This document shows, piece after piece, positions 10,410 through 21,665 of a stretch of DNA of 64,000 nt (position 1 is the stretch's first letter; every line of letters starts with the position of its first letter). The DNA is from Chlorops oryzae (taxonomy: Eukaryota > Arthropoda > Insecta > Diptera > Chloropidae): positions 144,508,420-144,572,419 of the forward strand of contig CM035806.1 in assembly GCA_020466095.1 (NCBI GenBank), read 5' to 3'. A program made the translations under genes and the position numbers. The notes beneath the pieces are model-generated. The model ran no database searches. It was not told the DNA's origin and was given only the letters and a program-made list of their open reading frames with translations.

Positions 10410-10855
10410 AATTAATAATGAAAAGCCACGCATGACATTTGCACCTGAGTGTCATCAATGACAGCACTAATGACTTTGTCATGCATGAAAAATTTTCCTC
10501 TTAGGATAACTTCCACATTAAAAAAATTAATATTGAAAAGCCACGCATGACATTTTCACCTGAGTGTCATCAATGACAGCACTGATGACTTTGTCATGCA
10601 TTAAAAATTTTCCTCTTAGAATAACTTCCACATTAAAAAAATTAATAACGAAAAGCCACGCATGACATTTTCACCTGAGTGTCATCAATGACAGCACTGA
10701 TGACTTTGTCATGCATTAAAAATTTTCCTCTTAGAATAACTTCCACATTAAAAAAATTAATAACGAAAAGCCACGCATGACATTTGCACCTGAGTGTCAT
10801 CAATGACAGCACTGATGACTTTGTCATGCATTAAAAATTTTCCTCTTAGGATAAC
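10410..10855. repeat. Four tandem 115-bp units related to the MITE-A right end
   Basis: The word CCACGCATGACATTT recurs at 10426, 10541, 10656 and 10771, exactly 115 bp apart, and the units differ at only a few positions. Within each unit, CATGACATTTTCACCTGAG, then GTGTCATCAATGACAG, ATGACTTTGTCATGCAT and AAATTTTCCTCTTAGG follow the order and spacing of the last 80 bp of MITE-A. The remaining 35 bp (AATAACTTCCACATTAAAA and neighbours) is not in MITE-A. The array ends at AGGATAACTGG. Short open frames here are products of the repeat. Confidence 0.9.
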
Positions 10856-11169
10856 TGGAAGGTGTTGCTCTGTTCCTATGCGTGTGTGTTTGTGTGTGTG
10901 TGTGTGTGTGTGCGAATTGGCAGCGTTGACGCGTCGACTCGTCTCATTTGAAACTTGGAGTAGAGCTTTGTCATTTCAGCTTGTTTGCATATCATTATAA
11001 ATACCGTCAAACTTTTACTGTTTTCTGGTTTTTTTTGCTTATGTTTTTGTTTTTGTTATTTTTTTTTATTATACCAATACATTTTTTTTGTTTGTTCATT
11101 CTTTCATTATGTTTTTATTATTTTTCTGTTTGTTTGCAATTTGTCACACCTTTGGCTAAAACAATTCAT

Positions 11170-11210
<41 letters not shown>

Positions 11211-13560
11211 CACATTTAAAGTAACATTTGAACTGTATTTAACCACTGTTGGCATGCAAAAGCGTCTCCACTCCCCCACTTTTTGACGCTCAAGTCAAAA
11301 GAGCTCGTCGTCCCGATTTAATTGAGTGATTCGGGACAGCTGCGCGTTCTTATTGTTATTGCTTCACAAATATTTTCTCTTATTGCGTTTATTGCGCCTT
11401 CTCGAAAGTTACTTACGCAATTTCGTTTGTGGCTCTTTCCCTTTTTTTGACATTTTTTTTTGATTTTTTTTATTGTTTCAATTAAAAATTAAAAATTTCA
11501 TCGAATTTGTCCGAAATTAAAAAAAAATAGTAATATTAAAAAAAAACGTTGCATATGTTCAGGCAACTGGAGCGGATTGAGTGCATTGAAAAGGGATGGC
11601 GTACATATATAAGGCGCACAACTGGTCGTAAGTGCACTTTAAATAATGCATTTTGACCGAGGTAATGCCCACTTATATCGATAATGAAATTGAATCAGTC
11701 CAAGTGGCCGACGAGACGAGATTGAAACCGCTTTCTAGCGTAATATGCTTAATAGCATGAGCGAAATTTCCGCAAATGCGTGAGGCCATAATGCTTGCTC
11801 GCAGACACACGCACACGAACACGCACACGGATGCATAGGCAGACACCCACTCGGCATGGCTGCCTTTATGTCATAATGATTTCGCTTTAATGCTTTAATG
11901 CCTTAATTCAAGCTCAAGCGGCTGGTTTCCGCTTTCTTCTCCTGCTCAAATTTTTTTTTTTTTTGCTGTTCTGTCATTTGTCCTTGCAGGGTGTCACCTT
12001 GTCACGTTAGCAATTTGAGTAACCGCCTCTTCCCTCTTAGGCTTTTGATTTTTTTTCTGGGCTTTTATATTTTTCTTGTGCGTTCTTCTCCTTGCATCTA
12101 TGTGTATGTGGGTGCGTTAGTGTGCCTCTGTGTGCGTGTGCGTGTGATTATGATTGCGAGCGTTCGTGTGTGTAATGATGTGAATTTGTTTATCGGTTTT
12201 TCTGTTATTACGCGGCATGACTTTATTTATACCCTTGTTTCTTTTATGACTTGTGCCTCCTGCCGTCATTTCGGCGTCCCTCTCTGCCAGCCTACCAATC
12301 ATAATTTAATGACTTCCTGCATGGATAATCTTTCCCACATTAGGCGAAACGATTCGATGATGTTGATGACGATGACGAGGACGAGAACGACGACGACGAC
12401 GACGACGAATATGAAAACGAAAACGACGACTACAAGAACACGAAAGGATGAGGATGAGGACGAGACCCAATACAATTGAAAGCAAATCATTTGATACTCT
12501 ACACTCTCTGGCGTACATATGTTCCTATCCTGTGCTTCCGATTCACTCCATATCGCAGTCCAATCCGCTCTTCTTCACAACACTTTGCGATCTGACTCCA
12601 CTTAAGGGTCGTCATATTCATTACGAGTGTGAAGCACCATCACTGGGGACGATGTTTCAAGAAATCTCGGTAGCAATATCCTTTTCTAATGTTGCTGCTG
12701 TTGCCGCCACTGCCATTGCTGCTGCTGCTGCTGCTGCTTCATCTCGCCTCTTTTCTAATTTGACTCGTCTTCCATTGTGCCGATGGGATTTCCTTCGGGT
12801 GTCTTGTGCCAACAAGGACACTGTGTGTTCTCTCAACGATGTTGTTCCAATTTATTTTAATGAATCGCATTGAATGCGATAGCGAATGTGTTTCTTTTCT
12901 TCCCTTGCTCCTTGTTCCTTTCTTTTTTTTCTTTCTCCTTTCCTTGTTTCCATTTTTCTGTTGTTTTTTAATTTTTTTTTTATTTTTTCTCTTATCTTTC
13001 TACTTCTTTTTGCGGCTTTTCAAGTTCATTTTCAAATCGAGGTTTCTATTTATGGTCTATTAAGAGTTTGTGTTTTTATTTTTTCCCCTTTTTGGTGGGC
13101 CGAATTGTGATGGAATTAAAAAATTTCAAAACGAAACGTGGTAAAAATAATGAAAGAAAATAATTTTTCCTCTTTGACATTTCCAAAATGATCTTTGAAC
13201 CTTGATTCGCGTCTCTGGCATAAGTGATCGTGCAGCACAATGAGCGGGCTAACTGGATTGAACGAGCAGTAAAAGCCGAAGAGAAACCTCCTTGAATCGG
13301 AGGCTTTTCGTCCAACGGTTTTCATCTTTTCTTGCTTGCCAATGCCAAAATTTTCTTCACTATTTTTCCTCAAGTGTTCTGTTTCTTTTTCTATCTTACC
13401 TTTTCTTTTGTCTCTTGACTTTCGCTTCATGTATTCATTACCGTCTCAGTAAACTTTGCTATTTCTTTGGTTTGTTTTCTCTCATCTCCTGTTCCTTTTT
13501 GTGTTTTGCTTTTTGTGCATTCATTTCTTTCCCTAATTAAATTTCGGACAATGTGATTAT
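10856..13560. other. Non-coding stretch with microsatellites
   Basis: GT repeat at 10881-10913, CA repeat at 11171-11207, GAC/GAT/GAA triplet tract at 12354-12470, GCT/GCC triplets at 12697-12740, and a pyrimidine-rich tract at 12890-13010. An open frame of 141 codons at 12448-12873 spans the triplet tracts but shows no recognisable domain and I do not call it. Confidence 0.5.
12354..12470. repeat. Impure GAC/GAT/GAA triplet tract
   Basis: Mixed trinucleotides, with the purest part (GAC)6 around 12388-12407. Confidence 0.8.
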
Positions 13561-13664
13561 TAGGGATGTTCCGACTAGTCGACGATCCAATCCGACTAAT
13601 CGGCCGTCTAGTCGGCCTTTTTACAACCGACTAGTCGGCCGAAGTCATGATCGGAACATCCCTA
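13561..13664. mobile_element. Short hAT-type palindromic MITE
   Basis: A 104-bp element with perfect 14-bp inverted ends TAGGGATGTTCCGA. The interior is built from CCGACTAGTCGG palindromes. The flanks GTGATTAT and GTAATTCT match at 6 of 8 positions, consistent with a worn 8-bp target duplication of hAT type. Confidence 0.75.
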
Positions 13665-14132
13665 GTAATTCTCTTTTCTTTCCTCTTCTCACATCCTGCC
13701 GTCATATTTCCAAACTCTCTTCTATCCTTCTTATCAAATATAAGTTTGTAAGTTCGTTTCAAAACTCTAGAGAAACTGGGGTTACATCCCCATGATTTCA
13801 CCTCCTGCTGCTCACAAATTTTTAATGCCGTTTTTTTCGATTCTGCTCGGTTATTGTTAGACCTTACTTCATTTCTTTTTACTTTTTACAGCATGTTTGT
13901 TCATGAACGAACGCGTGAGTTTAATATCCCTCGGCTGGAACCGCCCACGTGTCCGAATGAAGCGATTTTTATTACCTACAATTTCGTTCGAAGAAGGCAG
14001 TGAATTTAATAAAAACGAAGCCTTGCGTTTTCTATTTCCGGCGATTCGTAATAGTAAAAGAGAGAGAGAGACAGAGAGAGAGAGAGACAGAGAGAGATAG
14101 AGAGACAGAGAGAGATAGAGATAGAGAGAGAT

Positions 14133-14163
<31 letters not shown>

Positions 14164-14164
14164 C

Positions 14165-14195
<31 letters not shown>

Positions 14196-14238
14196 CAGAG
14201 AGAGAGAGAGAGACAGAGAGACAGAGAGAGACAGAGAA

Positions 14239-14269
<31 letters not shown>

Positions 14270-16578
14270 AAGAGAGAGAGAGAGAGATCGAGAGATAGGG
14301 AAGGGAACAGAGTAATTCTGGTAGGGGAACAATAAAACGTTTATGAGTTCTTTAATCACCATCGGCCATTGGCTGCTGGCAACAGTCAAAATTAAGTCCA
14401 AGTAACTCGATGAACGATCGGACTATTCCAAAGAAAATGGAGAACTATGAGAGGAAAATTATTAAGCTTAGTAGAAAGAAATAAAAGAATGAAAGAAAAA
14501 ATGAAGAAAAATGGACATTTCGATGTGAAGCCAAAGTGTCAGCCGGAAGCCGTTAAACATTTAGACAAGTATACTGTAAGGGGCATTTAACTCGACGGGT
14601 GCAACTCCAACAAAACCAACAAACGAAGAAGACCGAGCAAAGGAGATGCAATATTTCAAATTCAGCAAAAACCGATTGCCAAAAAAAACTGCATTCCACT
14701 GATAAATATGGGTGAAAAAATCAAAATAGGTTAGCAAAAGAATGAAAGAAACAACAACAAGAATAAAAAAAACAAACAAAAAATAAACAGACTTATATAA
14801 GACACACACACATAAAAACACGATCACACAACATACAACCGAACACCGTGCTGGAGTAATTTGGAAATTTTCTTATTTGCCGCATGAATGAAGGCAATTC
14901 GTTTTCGGCCTCATCGTTCGTTACGTTTCGTTCCGTTCCGTTTCGTTTCGTTTCGTATCGTTTCGTTTTTCAGTCTCTTCCTGCGTCACTTCCGTTCCCA
15001 TTTTTATGCCTTCCCGAATGTGTGTTCATGTGTGTGCGGGCGCACAATACAGCGAAATAAACCGAAATAAATGAATTTCATTCATTTAAAAAACCAGCGA
15101 AAAAAATAAAAAAATAAAAAATAAAAATAATAATAAATAAAGTAAAAAGAAAAGAAAACTCCCAAAAATACAAAAATACAAAAAAAAAGAAAATTCCAAA
15201 AAAGAAGACAAAATAAGATAGTGTCGAACCGAGTGCCCGAAGAAAGGTGGGCGGAGTTTTTAAGGGGCAGACGCTGAATTATAGAAGCGATATACAATAA
15301 AAAAAACCAAAAAAAAAAAAAAAACGAAGAGAAATGAAAAGTCAAGTCGAGAACGATCTGCGAAGAGGGCGATGAGGCCATCGGGACGAAGCAATAGTCG
15401 AACAATTTCCATCTGAACGTCGAAATCCGAAAAGACAAACAAACAAAAGGACAGATAGTGATATAAACGGACGGAAAAGAGCAAGCGGACAGACGGACGG
15501 CAATGCACAGCGATGCTGTAAGCTTATGAGTGCGTGTGTGTGTGTGCATACGTAAATATGTATATAGACTTAACGCCCAACAAAACTAACGAAGGACTGA
15601 AACTGAACGCGCAGACAGCGGAACGGGATGGATGCAAGACGAAATCGACGAAAAGAGCAGCCTACACACTGACGGACTGACGGTGGTGGCGGGTCGTACC
15701 GGAGCGGAGCGGGGGATATCATTGCAGGCACTGAGCACCGCAACACAAAAACCCCAAAGCGTTACCCACAAAACTGACGTGACGAGACGAGACAAGATGA
15801 GACGAGACGGGACGGGACGAAACGAAAAGAGTCGCAGGAGGTAGGGAAGGAAGGGTGGTTGGTTGGCGGTTCCGCTTTGCTGCTTCGTGCTCTATACAAA
15901 ATGTTTTTGGCCACTTGAAAAATGCACGCAGGAACGTTCAAACGATGCGCCAGATTGATATATGGAAATTCGTTTCTTTAGCTGAAGGATTGCAAAAATG
16001 CCGTTGCCGTAGCCGTAGCCGTATCCGTTTCCAGATCCGTGTGCGGCTCTGTGTGCACTATTCAAATGTGCGCGCGATTGTAACGAAATAGCACGGAATT
16101 CCAACGCAAATTGAAACAGTTCACGTAAAAGTTACTCTCTGCAGTTATCGAAGACGAAATGGTAGCACTTGAAAGATAAGAGAAAAGAATAAATAAATAG
16201 AATGGCGCCCAATTCGGGGCACGTGCTCGACAGGCGCCCAACAGCTAGCAAGAAGCAAAAAAATTTCTACATTTATAAAAATGAATATATATATATATAT
16301 AAATCTATATAGGTATAGATATAAGGAGACGTGTTTATGTCAGCCACAAGTATATGTGCGTAGGGATGATGGTTTGACTATGGCAGACAATAATAAAAAT
16401 TGCGAAACTCAGGCACTTATCCACTTAGACTGAAATCGAACCAAAGCCACAATAAAATTGATACAAAAAAGAAAGAAACAAAGATATAAACAAAACTAAA
16501 GACCTTGAAAGCAAAACCAAACAAAACGTAACAAACATAAAATTCAAGAAAAAAACCAAAAAAAAATATAAAAAAAAC
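13665..16578. other. Non-coding stretch with GA array and simple repeats
   Basis: Holds the GA/GACAGA array listed separately, an (CGTTT)n-like patch at 14920-14968, long A-rich tracts at 15090-15320, and GACGAGACGAGAC-like words at 15780-15830. Nothing recognisable as a gene. Confidence 0.5.
14057..14297. repeat. GA-rich array with GACAGAGA and GATAGAGA interruptions
   Basis: About 240 bp of nearly pure purine on the plus strand. The long open frame on the minus strand (14006-14401) is the Leu/Ser repeat this produces and is not a gene. Confidence 0.92.
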
Positions 16579-17156
16579 AAGTAAGGGTGTTATAGTCAGG
16601 CGAGCCTGACAATAGAATACCCGACACAGACACACGTGTTCAAATAATTTTTAATATCAAGAGGTGTTTAAGGCCATTAGGGGCCCAATACACCGACTTT
16701 TGTTAAATTTCTTTATGAAAACTGCCCCTTTGCCACGCCCACTTTTCCATTTTTTGTTGAACTATAATCGGAGGCTTAAATATACGCTCAAATTCTAAGT
16801 TTCATTAAAATATTTCGAAAAAGTCCGATTTTGAGGCAGTTTTGGGATTTTTGTGGCAGACCCTAGTACTGGAGGTACCCCTTAAAATGGTCCGATCGGG
16901 TCCATTCTCGAACTTGCTCTTACTCATGTCCCCGTGAGCATGCATACCAAATTTCGTCAAGATAGCTCAACTCCTTTGATAAGATAACTGTATACAGACA
17001 GACGGACAGACAGAGGGACATGTCTAAATCGAATCTCCTGGTGACGCTGATCATTTCTATATACATTTTGTGTGGTCTATCTCGACCGGATCTGGGTGTT
17101 ACACACAACCACACAAACGCAATATACCCTTGACACAGAGTGTGTCGGGTATAAAA
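16579..17156 (+). mobile_element. Helentron, DINE-1-like, copy 1
   Basis: The 5' end AAGTAAGGGTGTTATAGTC is followed by a small hairpin TCAGGCGAGCCTGA and GAATACCCGACACA. The core holds GGACAGACAGAGGGACATG and TCTAAATCGAATC, the signature seen in fly DINE-1/Helentron elements. The 3' end at 17123-17153 is the palindrome TATACCC-TTGACACAG-AGTGTGTC-GGGTATA. It carries no helicase and is non-autonomous. Confidence 0.8.
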
Positions 17157-18811
17157 AGCGAAATAGAAGAAAAGAGAGAAGAAGAGAAGAGAAGAAGAAG
17201 AGAAAAGGAAACAGCTTCTCCTAGTACTGGGCCATTCTTTGTATGTTCAATTTTAGCATATTTATAGGCGCGTCAACATGAATGAAGCTTAAATGATGTG
17301 TGCGCTCGAATTGAAGGACTCTCTGCACATCGAAAGAACTCACAAAACAAAACAGAAAAGAGAAAAAAAAAAAATAGACGCTGTAAAAAACATTTCATGG
17401 CAAGTTGTAGAACAGTCAAATCTGTCATCAATCGACTTTCAAGCGAGAGTGTCGGGCCGTTTTATGGGAAAACCTTTTTGTGTTGCCCCTTTTTTTTCTT
17501 CTTATTTTTGCATAGAGTAGAAATTGAAAAAATAAAGGATTTCTTCGAGTTCTTATCTCCGGATTCTTTTCTCTCTTACTAACTTGTGATGTGTGTGTGT
17601 GTGTGTGTGTATGTTTGTGTGTGCTTTCTGAATTGAACATTTTCATTTTCTTACACACTCAATTTATCTTGGAATTTACTAGAATGCTTTTCACTTGAAA
17701 CAAATCATGGCAATGAAAGCATATTCTCCACGTTCCATTTAATACAAAAGTCCGTCCAACCGTCTCTCTATCTCTCTATCTTTCTATCCATCTCTGAATG
17801 TCTGTTTTCCTGTGTGTCCGTCGATTCGGATTTACATATTCCATTTTCAGCAACTAATCCAGTGTCTTCCATCAATTGCACGCTAGTGGGTTTACTCTAC
17901 AAGAATTTCATGTCGAGTGAGCCAAAAAAACAAAAAAATAAATAAATAAAAAAAAGGAAAATTCTCTTAAAAAACTAAACACGTTCAGGTATTGAAATCA
18001 AGTAGGTCTCAATATTGCCACCAATACTCGCAGAAAACAACACACAGATAAGAGCAGACGAATTTCGTTAATATAATACAAAACAGCTGGCAATATATTG
18101 GCTATAGAATTTTTTCAAGCTTAAGTGCACTGTTTTGTACTACTGTTCGAAAAAGTTTTCTCTCGAATGTGGCCATCTTTTTGACACGTGCATCTTCTTC
18201 TCTATTTCATCTACCATTTTATTTATTTATTTTTTTTTTTGCATATCTACGTATATTGATCGTTAGAGCTCGGATTTTGAATATTTTAAATTTTTTTGAA
18301 TTATTTGAATTTATTGAATATTTTGAATTTTTTTGAATTTTTTTGCATTTTTTTGAATATTTTTTTGAATTTTTTTGCATTTTTTTAAAATTTTTTTGAA
18401 TTTTTTTGCATTTAACTGTGCTTTTTGAATATTTCATTCATTGAAGTTGGCTTTTTTTGTAAATTTGACAATTCAACATTTTAATAGGCATACTAAATCG
18501 AACTTATTTGGAATTTTTGACTGCGAATTTTTTGCATTTTTGTTTGATTATTTTAAAATATTTTTTGAATTTTTTTGAATATTTTTTTGAATTTTTTTTT
18601 ATTTTTATTTTTTTACATATTCAAATCCAAGGCATTTTGATCGTCTTCAAATAGAATTTGAAAAATTACTTCTTCTGGAGTCCATCCGGAGTTTTTACAA
18701 TTTACTGCACAGTGGTCCCAGCACGCAAAATGAGCTCACAAAAAAAAAATTTTTTTTTTTATCGATAAAATGTATTGAAAATATCGAAAAAAAAAATTAT
18801 TTTTGTATTAA
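17157..18811. other. Non-coding stretch
   Basis: Purine-rich patch at 17160-17215, GT microsatellite at 17589-17623, short CTAT repeats near 17765-17790, then the TTTTTTGAAT tract. No gene seen. Confidence 0.5.
18270..18612. repeat. Degenerate TTTTTTGAAT/TTTTTTGCAT tract
   Basis: Repeated words of 9-11 bp (TTTTTTGAA, TTTTTTGCA), dense at 18285-18420 and again at 18545-18612. A short echo lies at 20735-20770. It looks like slippage-amplified AT-rich DNA. Confidence 0.7.
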
Positions 18812-19230
18812 CCCTGCAGAAATGAGCCGGTCAGTTTTCTAAGAAGGACTGGCCTTTGACCGGTCCAAACCCTACCGGTTATATTATGGCAGTTCGCTCC
18901 ATCGAAATCGGCTAGCCGGCGGTCGGTAATAAAGGGGTTAGTTTATGGGTAGTCTGTAAATGACAGTTTCATCAACTTAGAATATATATAAGAAATTTGT
19001 TGTTTATTTTCCTTATTTGACTATCCCAAAACCAGACAAAATTACGACAATTGACCCAAAAAAAACTGGCCTATGTTCAGCCGTTTTGCGGACTAGTCCC
19101 TCCTCTAGGACAGGCCCATGTTAAAATGGTCAGTTGAATACATTAGAAGTGGAATTATGAGGGAAGTAGTACTCGTAACATGAAGGACTGACCAAAGGCT
19201 ACACTTGGGTCAGTCCATTTTACTGCAGGG
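18812..19230. mobile_element. MITE-C, best copy
   Basis: 419 bp with inverted ends CCCTGCAGAAATG and CATTTTACTGCAGGG, flanked by AA on both sides. The left part holds GGTCAGTTTTC, GACCGGTCC and CGGTCGGT words; the right part holds GTCAGTTGAATAC and GGACTGACC. The right half matches 60520-60742. No coding capacity. Confidence 0.72.
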
Positions 19231-19528
19231 AAATTGGTACTGACTTCGTTTAAAAAGTTTGCTTGAAGTGTCAAAAGCACTCTTCTATTTTCCCATTGTT
19301 CGAAAGAAATTAAAACGGAAATCTCGAATTTTTCTAATTCTTGCCATTGCTTTGTAAGATTTTAAGCTCCTTTGAGCGATAAAGCTCGATTGCTAATCGA
19401 ATTATTTAATTACATGCTTTTCAAATTAATTACTGTTATCTTATGACACAGACACACAAACACACATAAACACGGAGTACACAGGCTCGTGAATGGACGA
19501 AGTGACTCTTTTTGCACTCATGTCCTCA
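19231..19528. other. Non-coding spacer
   Basis: AT-rich, with a short CACACAAACACAC patch at 19448-19466. Confidence 0.45.
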
Positions 19529-19697
19529 TTAACCCATTATCTGCCGGTACCAAAAATACGATGAATTTAGGCTTGAGTTTGGTTTTGCAAGCTTCTAGTG
19601 GCGTAATTAAGAGAATTTAGCGTTTTTGAAAAAATACAAATTTTTTATTGGGAGATATGGGGTGGTCGATATATCGACCAAAGGCAGAATCACTATA

Positions 19698-21286
19698 CAC
19701 TGCGCGCCACTTGAAAAGCACATATAACACATTTTTTTAAATATATATCTCTCAATCCATATAAGTGAGAGCGTTGAATTTTTTTTTGTATTGAAGGCGG
19801 TACATCAATCCCTTATTTAATCCCGCTTAAATGATTGAAATGTGTGGAGCGGTGAATTTTTTATTAATTTTTGAACGAATCAACTCCAAAAAAGTATCAT
19901 TAAATTTGCACCACTTGAATAGAACACCTTTAAAAAAAGCGACTTTTCAACATTTTCTTATCTGACCTTTATTTATACATAAATAAAACGTAGTAAGAAC
20001 ATTTTCAATAAAAAAGAACATATTTTAATAATGGTTGGAACCCGCTTTGTTGGTTATAACTTCAAGCACCGTGTTTGGGATGGAGTCGTGCATTGAAGCA
20101 ATATAAGAAAGTGGAATGGTGTTCCAAGCGTGTTTTTTGGCGTCAATTAGTTCGCAAACAGTTGAAAATTGTTTTCCAGGTTCATAGACCTTTCAAGTAA
20201 CCCAACCCCAAACGTTTTATATGGTGTTTAAGTCTAGTGAATATGGATGCCAGCTTAAAAGCGCTACATTTTGCTTTAGTATGTTGAACTTTACAGCCCG
20301 GGCAGTGTGAATCGGAGCGGTATCATGTTGGTAGGTCCATTTCAAAGGTCCGAAAATCTCGCTAAAACAAGGAAACGCCTTCTGAAGTACACCACAGTAA
20401 ACAGTTGCATTCATAGCCGTAGTCAAAAATTGCATTTCACAAGTGCCGAAGGATGAGATTGCTCCCCACAGCTTCACACCGCCTGCTCAACTGTGATTAC
20501 GGTCCAAATAGTGCTTTTCTTGCATCAATACATGAAAATAAAAACTATAACCATCGGGTCTTTCCAAATTAAATTTTTTCTCACCTGAGAACACAACACG
20601 ATGCGATTCGGTAGTCCACGACAGTTGGCGCGGCAGAATTTGAGGTGTTCCTCCTTACGGGGGGATTGAGTGGGGTTTGCTTCTAAGTATTTGGTTTTAG
20701 ATGCAATTATTTTGCATCTTCGATTTGAATTTTAAAATATTTTTGAATTTTTTTGAATATTTTTTTGATTTAAAATAAGTCACTTGTCCCTCAGTATAAA
20801 TCCAGGCGTTCGGCCTTACATGTTTTAATATTGGACTTCATTTGGACCAACGGAGATATAACTTTTCGACATTTATGACATTTTGGTTTTGCAGAATTGC
20901 GACAAAAATAGCCCATATCCTTGTACGCTTTGATTTCCCTTTTTGGTCTCATTTCAACAAACCCATTTCAACTTTATTTACCTCAAAAATACGCTACGGT
21001 CATTAATTTCTAAAAGAGGCCATGCAGTTTACGTCGAAAGCCACGTAAAATACTGGATTTGATTACCTGTTCAATGGCTAGTGGTGGTAATTATGGGGTT
21101 TTTGGTCAACACGTAAAAATACAGTTAAATTCTTAGAATGTTTCACTTCCAATTTGAATTTTGTTAAATTTGAAAAGTGCCTAAAAAAAAGATTTATGAA
21201 GATTTGACCGAAAACACCTGGCAATTTCTTTGTTTGGAGCAGTTATCTGGAAAGGACTGGTGTGCTGTTCAAAGTGGCGCGCAGTG
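19698..21286 (-). mobile_element. Tc1-like element inside the TTAA element
   Basis: 1,589 bp, the usual size for a Tc1-like transposon. Inverted ends are CACTGCGCGCCACTT and AAGTGGCGCGCAGTG. The left flank is TA; the right flank reads CA, most simply a mutated TA. It carries the transposase relic on the minus strand. Confidence 0.75.
20025..20640 (-). pseudogene. Tc1-like DD34E transposase, inactive
   Basis: Minus-strand translation gives the C-terminal two-thirds of a Tc1-family transposase, the DDE enzyme that cuts and rejoins element ends at TA sites. Visible in order are VVFSGEKKFNLERPDG (first catalytic Asp region, here SGE where SDE is expected), GVKLWGAIS, WTYQHDTAPIHTA (second catalytic Asp present) and SLDLNTI-stop-NVWGWV (third acidic residue replaced by TAA). 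The spacing from the second Asp to that stop is 34 residues, as in DD34E enzymes. More in-frame stops fall after the RNHS and GWVT segments. A frameshift is likely near 20630, and the N-terminal DNA-binding part is not recognisable. Loss of two catalytic positions means it is dead. Confidence 0.88.
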
Positions 21287-21665
21287 CATAGTGATTCTGA
21301 AGTTTGGTCGATATGTCGACATTATTTTACTCGTAATATGAAGCATGAAAATAATTGGGTTTATTTTACTGCATGTTTAAAATTGGATATTTGAAATTTG
21401 TTCTTGATTCTTAGAAAAAAGTTACATTGAAGTTAATAATTTCCATTGTTCGAAAAAATTAATGCGGAAAAAATTTTTCAATTGGCTTATCCAATTGAGC
21501 AATTTAAAGCCCTTTGGAAAATTAAGCGTTTGACTATCCGAATGTTTTCCATAGACCAACCTATCATTTACAAATTAAATTAAGTTTTTATTCATCCTAA
21601 TTTTTAGGATTTTTTTAAAGTTGTTGGAATGCGAGATCTCGACCTTTTTGCAGATAATGGGTTAA

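Larger units (their letters stand above)
19533..21661. mobile_element. piggyBac-like non-autonomous element (TTAA-flanked)
   Basis: The ends are CCCATTATCTGC and GCAGATAATGGG, each flanked by TTAA (19529-19532 and 21662-21665). TTAA duplication with CCC-starting ends is the piggyBac pattern. Farther in, a second inverted block (TCGATATATCGACC...CAGAATCACTA at 19664-19695, and its complement TAGTGATTCTG...GGTCGATATGTCGA at 21289-21320) marks the inner part of the two ends. Between them lies a Tc1-like element of about 1.6 kb. No piggyBac transposase is recognisable. Confidence 0.65.

Noticed and set aside
12448..12873. 141-codon open frame
   Set aside because: Spans GAC/GCT triplet tracts; no domain or conserved pattern, and the DNA has no other sign of an exon. 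Could only be rescued by cross-species conservation.
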